Position numbers and translations under genes: made by a program. Below, piece after piece: positions 58,713-64,000 of a stretch of 64,000 nt of DNA (the first letter of the stretch is position 1; each line of letters starts with the position of its first letter). Origin of the DNA: Candidatus Faecicola pullistercoris (GTDB lineage Bacteria; Bacillota; Clostridia; Christensenellales; CAG-917); NCBI GenBank assembly GCA_018714105.1, contig DVNW01000008.1, positions 1 through 64,000 of the forward strand, read 5' to 3'. Below the pieces are notes generated by a model. The model searched no databases. It had not been told where the DNA came from and saw nothing but the letters and a program-made list of their open reading frames with translations.

Positions 58713-59963
58713 ATGGAAAAATTCGTTATCGGCGGAGGACACCGCCTGTGCGGAAGCACGAGAATAAAAGGGGGAAAGAACGCCGTACTGCCCATATTGG
58801 CGGCGGCGATACTCACGGACGAGAAGGTTACGATACACGACTGTCCCGACATAAGCGATATAAGAAATATGCTTAAAATATTAAACAGTCTGGGTGCGCG
58901 GACGACGTTTGAAAATTCGGTCATCACCGTGTCGGGGGGCATAAGCGTAGGCGAAATACCTACCGAGGCCGCAAAGGAGATAAGGTCGTCCGTATTTTTG
59001 CTGGGGCCCATACTGGCCCGAATCAAAAAGGCAAAGGTGGCATATCCCGGCGGATGCGACATAGGGCTAAGGCCTATAGACATACACCTGAAAGGGTTCA
59101 GGGAGCTCGGCATCGAGGTTACCGAACAGAACGGATACATAATATGCGACGCGTCGGGTATAAGGTGCGCCGACATTCAGTCGGACAAGGTAAGCGTGGG
59201 AGCTACCGAAAACCTTATGATGGCCGCCGTTTTCACTAAGGGAAGCACGTTTATAAGAAACGCGGCGAAGGAACCCGAAATAGAGGATCTCGCATCCTTT
59301 CTCGTAAAGATGGGCGCGAAAATCAAAGGGGCGGGCAGCGACGTTATCGAAATACGAGGAGTGGACTGCCTGCACGGGTGCGACTATACGCCCATACCCG
59401 ACCGTATCGTTGCGGGAACTCTGCTTGCGGCTACCGCTATATGCGGGGGCGACGTGCTTTTGGAAAACGTGGTATACGAGCATATTTTTTCGCTTGTGTC
59501 CAAATTGTCAAAAAGCAGTTGCTTAATCAAACCCGTTTGTGATAGTATATATATTAGCTTTAAGTCGAGAGTCAGGGCTTTCGACATAGTAACGCATCCG
59601 TATCCCGCTTTTCCCACGGATATGCAGTCGCAGTTCATGGCGGTGGCGGCCACGGCGGCGGGGACCAGCATAATCACCGAAACCGTATTCGAAACCCGTT
59701 TCAAGCAGGCAGGTCAGCTCATCAAGATGGGCGCGGACATAACGCTTCGCGGGGATACCGCAATAGTGCGCGGAGTGGGGCGTCTTTCGGGCGCGGAAGT
59801 TACCGCCTGCGAGTTGCGCGGCGGGGCGGCTCTGGTGCTTGCGGGGCTCGGGGCCGAAGGCGTTACTACCGTCGACGGTATAAGACATATCGACCGCGGC
59901 TACGAAAGTTTTGAAAAAACATTAACACAATTACAGGCGGATATCACAAGGATTTGCTTATGA
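58713..59963 (+). CDS. murA: UDP-N-acetylglucosamine 1-carboxyvinyltransferase
   Basis: IKGGKNAVLPILAA, YPGGCDIGLRPIDIH (catalytic Cys), PAFPTDMQSQFMA. Confidence 0.96.
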   Translation: MEKFVIGGGHRLCGSTRIKGGKNAVLPILAAAILTDEKVTIHDCPDISDIRNMLKILNSLGARTTFENSVITVSGGISVGEIPTEAAKEIRSSVFLLGPILARIKKAKVAYPGGCDIGLRPIDIHLKGFRELGIEVTEQNGYIICDASGIRCADIQSDKVSVGATENLMMAAVFTKGSTFIRNAAKEPEIEDLASFLVKMGAKIKGAGSDVIEIRGVDCLHGCDYTPIPDRIVAGTLLAATAICGGDVLLENVVYEHIFSLVSKLSKSSCLIKPVCDSIYISFKSRVRAFDIVTHPYPAFPTDMQSQFMAVAATAAGTSIITETVFETRFKQAGQLIKMGADITLRGDTAIVRGVGRLSGAEVTACELRGGAALVLAGLGAEGVTTVDGIRHIDRGYESFEKTLTQLQADITRICL

Positions 59964-60766
59964 ACAAACGAATAATCACTTTGTTTGTCGGCCTTGCGTT
60001 AATCGTCCTGCTGGCTGTTCTAAACGGAGCGGTGTTCGTGGTAAAGGAAATCGAGGTTCGGTTTCAGACTCCGCAGCACCTCGAAGATCAGCAGGAGCTG
60101 GAACAGCGGATTATCGACGCGTCGGGTATTACCATCGGTAAAAATATTTTTACCATCAGGGAAAGCACGGCTACCGAGAACATTCGTTCGGCAATAGCGG
60201 ACATAGACGTTCTCGCCGTGGAAAGGTATACCGACAAAGTGGTTCTTTACGTCGCCCGGAGGGTGCCCGTGATGGCAATTCCGGTTGAAGCGGCCGAACC
60301 CGATACTTACGTAATAGTCGATACGGTCATGACCGCGTTGCGTACCGTTACCAACGCTACACGGGAAGACCTTGCGGGATTGATTGTTGCCGACATTATC
60401 CCCTTGAAAGGGGGCACTATTTCGATAGGTCGGACGCTCACGGGATACGGGGACACGATCACGCGTTTTCAGAACGTGGTCGTAGCCTTCCAGTACGCGG
60501 GGCTTTCGCCCGAAGGCATAGCCGGATTTATCGGGCGCGTAGAAACGGAGGAAAACCGTATTATTCTCTATACGCGGGAGGGGCTCGAAGTATACGTGGA
60601 CGTGCGCGAGCGCGGAGAATCCGACGGCGCGATGCTGACCTCCGAGCAGATTTCGGAGCGCGTTCAGAACTTCTATACCGAATGGCTTAAAAACCCCGCT
60701 TCGTCCGGGCAGGCCAAATTCGATTACGTTCAGGGCAAATACGTATTTTACAATACCGACATTTAA
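59960..60766 (+). CDS. ftsQ: FtsQ/DivIB-type division protein (POTRA)
   Basis: Single TM then VKEIEVRF...GITIGKNIFTIRESTATENIRSAIADIDVLAVERYTDKVVLYVARRVPVMAI; between murA and ftsA. Confidence 0.85.
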   Translation: MNKRIITLFVGLALIVLLAVLNGAVFVVKEIEVRFQTPQHLEDQQELEQRIIDASGITIGKNIFTIRESTATENIRSAIADIDVLAVERYTDKVVLYVARRVPVMAIPVEAAEPDTYVIVDTVMTALRTVTNATREDLAGLIVADIIPLKGGTISIGRTLTGYGDTITRFQNVVVAFQYAGLSPEGIAGFIGRVETEENRIILYTREGLEVYVDVRERGESDGAMLTSEQISERVQNFYTEWLKNPASSGQAKFDYVQGKYVFYNTDI

Positions 60767-60787
60767 CGACAGTTTATTGCCGCAAAC

Positions 60788-60817
60788 GGCGGAAAACGGA
60801 AAGTTTTCCGCCTTTTT
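60788..60817 (+). terminator. Intrinsic terminator after ftsQ
   Basis: GGCGGAAAAC-GGAAA-GTTTTCCGCC-TTTTTATTT. Confidence 0.85.
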
Positions 60818-60859
60818 ATTTATTTTTAATAAAAATATTATAAATAATATAAAAAATAC

Positions 60860-60888
60860 TTGACACAGTACTTTGCCCAGTATATAAT
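60860..60888 (+). promoter_or_regulatory. Consensus SigA promoter of ftsAZ
   Basis: TTGACA-N17-TATAAT, exact consensus. Confidence 0.85.
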
Positions 60889-60941
60889 TTAATTAAAAAT
60901 AATATAATATTAATTTATATTATAATTTTGCGAGGTTCTTG

Positions 60942-62114
60942 ATGGCTCGAAACAGTGATATCGCCGTGCTTGACATAGGGTCCAGAAAGGTTTCCGTTCT
61001 GATAGGCGATAAAAACGAAAAAGGCATCTACAATATAAAAGGCATAGGGCAGTTCGACTACGCGGGGTACGCGTGCGGCAAGTGGTATGACGAGGACAGC
61101 CTGAAAAAGGCGGTTTCGGGCGCATTGAAAATTGCCGAAGTGGAAGCCGGCGTAAAAGTCAGAAAGCTTTACATCGGCGTACCTGCGGAGTTTTTGGCGG
61201 TAAACGTCAAGGAAGTTACCGAGGTTTATCCTAAAACCACCCGCATCACCGATACGGAAACGGACAGGCTGTTCAGGCAGGGAGGCAACTTCGAAACCGA
61301 CGCTTTTACCGAAATTAACTGCTCGCCCGTATATTACACTCTCGACGGAAGCTCCAAGCGCATTATAGAGCCGCGCGGCGCAACCGTTCAGAAGCTGTCG
61401 GGACTGCTGTCGTATATACTGTGCGAAAACACTTTTATAAACCTCTTCGATTCTATCGCGGAGGAACTTAAACTCAAAGAGGTCGAATACGTGGCCACGC
61501 CGTGGGCCGAGGCTCTGGGGCTGATTTCCGCAGAGCAGCGCGACAAATACGCGATAATTATAGACATCGGCTATATTTCAAGCAGCGTCGCGGTAATAAG
61601 GGGCGACGGACTTCTGCATCTTTCCAGCTTCTCGATAGGGGGCGGACACATAGCGGGGGATATATTCCAGGCTCTGGACCTGCCTTTCCAGGTGTGCTGC
61701 GAGATTCAGAACAAAATAGACCTCAACCTCGTTTATTCGGTAGAGGAATATCACGAAGTTAACGACAACGGCACTGTTTACAGGGCCGCCGCAGAGGACG
61801 TGAATTACGTAACGCGCGAGCGACTCGAAGAAATAGCGGGGTATATCCGCCAGGCGCTGGACATCTGCAAATTCGACTGTCCCGTATACGCGCCCGTGTA
61901 TCTTACAGGCGGCGGAATTACCTTTATCAGAGGGGCGAAAGAATATATTTCGGCCTCTATAAACAGAAAACTGGAAATTTTGGCTCCTTCGTTACCCAGA
62001 TACAACACTCCGGCTTTTGCCTCGCTTATGGGGCTGTTCGAAGTGGCTGTCTTGCTTAACGGTAAGTCGGGGACCAACTTTATAAAAAAGCTAATCGCAA
62101 AAATAGGAGGATGA
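60942..62114 (+). CDS. ftsA: Cell division protein FtsA
   Basis: [52 protein letters not shown]-terminal amphipathic [11 protein letters not shown]. Confidence 0.93.
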   Translation: MARNSDIAVLDIGSRKVSVLIGDKNEKGIYNIKGIGQFDYAGYACGKWYDEDSLKKAVSGALKIAEVEAGVKVRKLYIGVPAEFLAVNVKEVTEVYPKTTRITDTETDRLFRQGGNFETDAFTEINCSPVYYTLDGSSKRIIEPRGATVQKLSGLLSYILCENTFINLFDSIAEELKLKEVEYVATPWAEALGLISAEQRDKYAIIIDIGYISSSVAVIRGDGLLHLSSFSIGGGHIAGDIFQALDLPFQVCCEIQNKIDLNLVYSVEEYHEVNDNGTVYRAAAEDVNYVTRERLEEIAGYIRQALDICKFDCPVYAPVYLTGGGITFIRGAKEYISASINRKLEILAPSLPRYNTPAFASLMGLFEVAVLLNGKSGTNFIKKLIAKIGG

Positions 62115-62118
62115 ACTT

Positions 62119-63303
62119 ATGTACGGAGCACCCGTAAACGTTGCAAAAATCAGAGTTATAGGTATAGGCGGCGGCGGCAACAACGCAGTTGACCGTATGA
62201 TTGACGCAGGTATCAAAAGCGCGGATTTCGTTGCCATGAACACCGACCTGCAGACTCTTATGAGAAGTAAGGCCGAACTGCAGATTCAGCTCGGTGAAGA
62301 ACTTACCAAGGGCCTGGGCGCGGGCGCCGATCCCGATATCGGCGAAAAAGCCGCTCTCGAAAGCCAGGAAGCCATCAAGGAAGTCCTTGAAGGAAACGAC
62401 CTCGTATTCATTACCGCAGGTATGGGCGGCGGCACCGGCACGGGCGCGGCTCCTATAGTTGCCAATCTTGCCAAAGACATGGGTATCCTTACCGTGGCCG
62501 TAGTAACCAAACCTTTCGGCTTCGAAGGCAGAAAGCGTATGGAAAACGCCGAACTCGGTATCGAAAAACTCAGAAAATTCGTTGACACTCTGCTCGTTAT
62601 ACCTAACGAAAAACTTTTACAGGTTGTTCCCAAGGGCACGCCTATCGTAAAAGCCTTCCAGGTTGCCGACGACGTACTCCGTCAAGGTATCCAGGGCGTA
62701 TCCGACCTTATCGTCAATCCCGCCCTCATCAACCTCGATTTCGCCGACGTCCGCACCGTTATGCGCAATAAAGGCCTGGCCCACATGGGTATCGGTAGCG
62801 GAAAGGGTGAAAACCGCACTCTCGAAGCTGTCAGACAGGCTGTTCAGAGCCCCTTGCTCGAAACCGATATCGAAGGCGCTACCGGCGTTATCCTTAACGT
62901 TACCGGCGGTCTCGACCTCGCACTCGACGAAGTTGACGAAGCTTGCCGCCTTGTTCAGGACGTGGTAGACGTAGGCGCAAACATCATCTTCGGTGCCGGC
63001 ATCGACGCCGAACTCAAAGACGAAGTCATCGTTACCATCATCGCTACGGGTTTCAACGGTAAAACCGAAAAGAATCACCGCGCTGCCGTTCAGGAAGACG
63101 CCGTTGAGGAAAAGGCTGCCGAACAGGCTCCCGAACTCGATGTTTTTCCCGTAAATAACGCTCAGCCCGTTGCGCCCGCTCAGCAGGTAGTGGCTGAAAG
63201 ACCTCAGGTTAACCAGCCTTCGGACGGAATATACGTATCCCGTCTCAACAAGACCGAAAGTTACATACCCGCTTATCTCCAGAAAATCAGAAGCGGAGAA
63301 TAA
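62119..63303 (+). CDS. ftsZ: Cell division protein FtsZ
   Basis: [33 protein letters not shown]-terminal peptide [14 protein letters not shown]. Confidence 0.98.
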   Translation: MYGAPVNVAKIRVIGIGGGGNNAVDRMIDAGIKSADFVAMNTDLQTLMRSKAELQIQLGEELTKGLGAGADPDIGEKAALESQEAIKEVLEGNDLVFITAGMGGGTGTGAAPIVANLAKDMGILTVAVVTKPFGFEGRKRMENAELGIEKLRKFVDTLLVIPNEKLLQVVPKGTPIVKAFQVADDVLRQGIQGVSDLIVNPALINLDFADVRTVMRNKGLAHMGIGSGKGENRTLEAVRQAVQSPLLETDIEGATGVILNVTGGLDLALDEVDEACRLVQDVVDVGANIIFGAGIDAELKDEVIVTIIATGFNGKTEKNHRAAVQEDAVEEKAAEQAPELDVFPVNNAQPVAPAQQVVAERPQVNQPSDGIYVSRLNKTESYIPAYLQKIRSGE

Positions 63304-63519
63304 TTGACGAGTCAAACGGTATGCCCGCCTTGCCTGCGCAGGGCGGGGCTATCCGATTGATTACGCGTTTCGGACGCGCGGAATTCGGTTTCCGCGTGCC
63401 TGCACCCGTACGTCGCCGGGAGCGGAACCGTCTGTTCCAAACGGCGGTGCTTCCTTATGCGCGCACGGCTTATTCCCGCAAAAGTATTTTGCAGGGACTT
63501 ATTTGAAACAGGTCGTTTT

Positions 63520-63544
63520 AAGCGCGGCACGAGCGCGCTTTTAT
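63520..63544 (+). terminator. Possible terminator in the ftsZ 3' region
   Basis: AAGCGCG/CGCGCTT stem then TTTTA. Confidence 0.45.
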
Positions 63545-63715
63545 CGGTGCGTCGCCGGATAACGGCTGTTTTGACTATAAATCTGCCGGATTCTTTCCGT
63601 GCGGATATATATGATTTCACACGAATATTATCCCTTGCAGGGCTAATATATTTTCGCAATAACTGCTTTGCTACAACTTTTAGGTTAATCCACCTAATTG
63701 CGATTACACGACATT

Positions 63716-63734
63716 AGCGGCTTCGGCCGCTTTT
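63716..63734 (+). terminator. UUCG-loop terminator upstream of spoIIGA
   Basis: GCGGC-TTCG-GCCGC-TTTT. Confidence 0.65.
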
Positions 63735-63746
63735 GTCATTAATGAA

Positions 63747-63768
63747 TTATCCACAAAAATGTGGATAA
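63747..63768. repeat. Inverted pair of perfect DnaA-box-like 9-mers
   Basis: TTATCCACA-AAAA-TGTGGATAA followed by TTTTT. Confidence 0.6.
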
Positions 63769-63848
63769 TTTTTAATAAATGTTTTATACGCACAGCGTCC
63801 GACACGGACGGAAATATTTTTCTCTTTCCCGTGCCTAAAATGTCAGTT

Positions 63849-64000
63849 ATGGAAGTTTACATAGAATATGTAATTCTCGACAATCTTGCCGTTAACACGC
63901 TTATTGTGTTGCTTACGGTTACCTTGCTCAGACTCAGAAAAAGCAAACTTCGCGTTTTTGCGGCTTCCGTTATAGGTACGGCTTTCGCGGTGGCCTTTCC
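63849..64000 (+). CDS. spoIIGA: SpoIIGA sigma-E processing peptidase, N-terminal part, truncated by window end
   Basis: MEVYIEYVILDNLAVNTLIVLLTVTLLRLRKSKLRVFAASVIGTAFAVAF; resembles SpoIIGA N-terminus; immediately after ftsZ. Confidence 0.82.
   Translation, partial: MEVYIEYVILDNLAVNTLIVLLTVTLLRLRKSKLRVFAASVIGTAFAVAF

Noticed and set aside
63312-63659. ORFs on both strands in the ftsZ-spoIIGA gap
   Set aside because: No SD, no motifs, crossed by hairpins; likely chance ORFs.

Overview
The window reads as a chromosomal, mostly housekeeping segment of a spore-forming Firmicute, probably an uncultured Clostridia/Christensenellales-like lineage (taxonomy is inference). Nearly all genes are on the + strand. 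Main blocks: (i) a GT4-acyltransferase fusion, two small unknown proteins, a subtilase, a cysteine desulfurase and a DUF3343 protein; (ii) pcrA-ligA; (iii) a very compact operon AIR synthase-yicC-remA-gmk-rpoZ-coaBC-priA-def-fmt-rsmB-rlmN-rsgA-rpe; (iv) an ORF of 35 aa, absent from the supplied track, that looks like spoVM, then plsY-gpsA, rpmB(-), asp23-fakA-recG; (v) a Val-Gly-Cys-Leu tRNA cluster; (vi) GH26, exonuclease, AKR, HAD, citrate synthase, polysaccharide deacetylase, SSB-like; (vii) yggS-sepF-lspA-rluD; (viii) rqcH(-), tig-clpP-clpX-lon-engB; (ix) a dcw division/cell-wall cluster mraZ-rsmH-(ftsL slot)-spoVD/ftsI-murE-mraY-murD-ftsW-murA-ftsQ-ftsA-ftsZ, then the start of spoIIGA at the right edge. 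I saw no CRISPR, prophage, transposon or obvious defence system. The most interesting signals are regulatory or small: the hidden spoVM, tandem terminators followed by a SigE-like promoter before the dcw PBP gene, a perfect 21-bp palindrome inside the murE promoter, MraZ-type repeats on the mraZ -35, a double DnaA-box palindrome before spoIIGA, a structured-RNA candidate upstream of mraZ, and several absences from conserved gene orders (prpC/prkC, murF, murG, recognisable ftsL). All calls come from reading the sequence; no searches were run.
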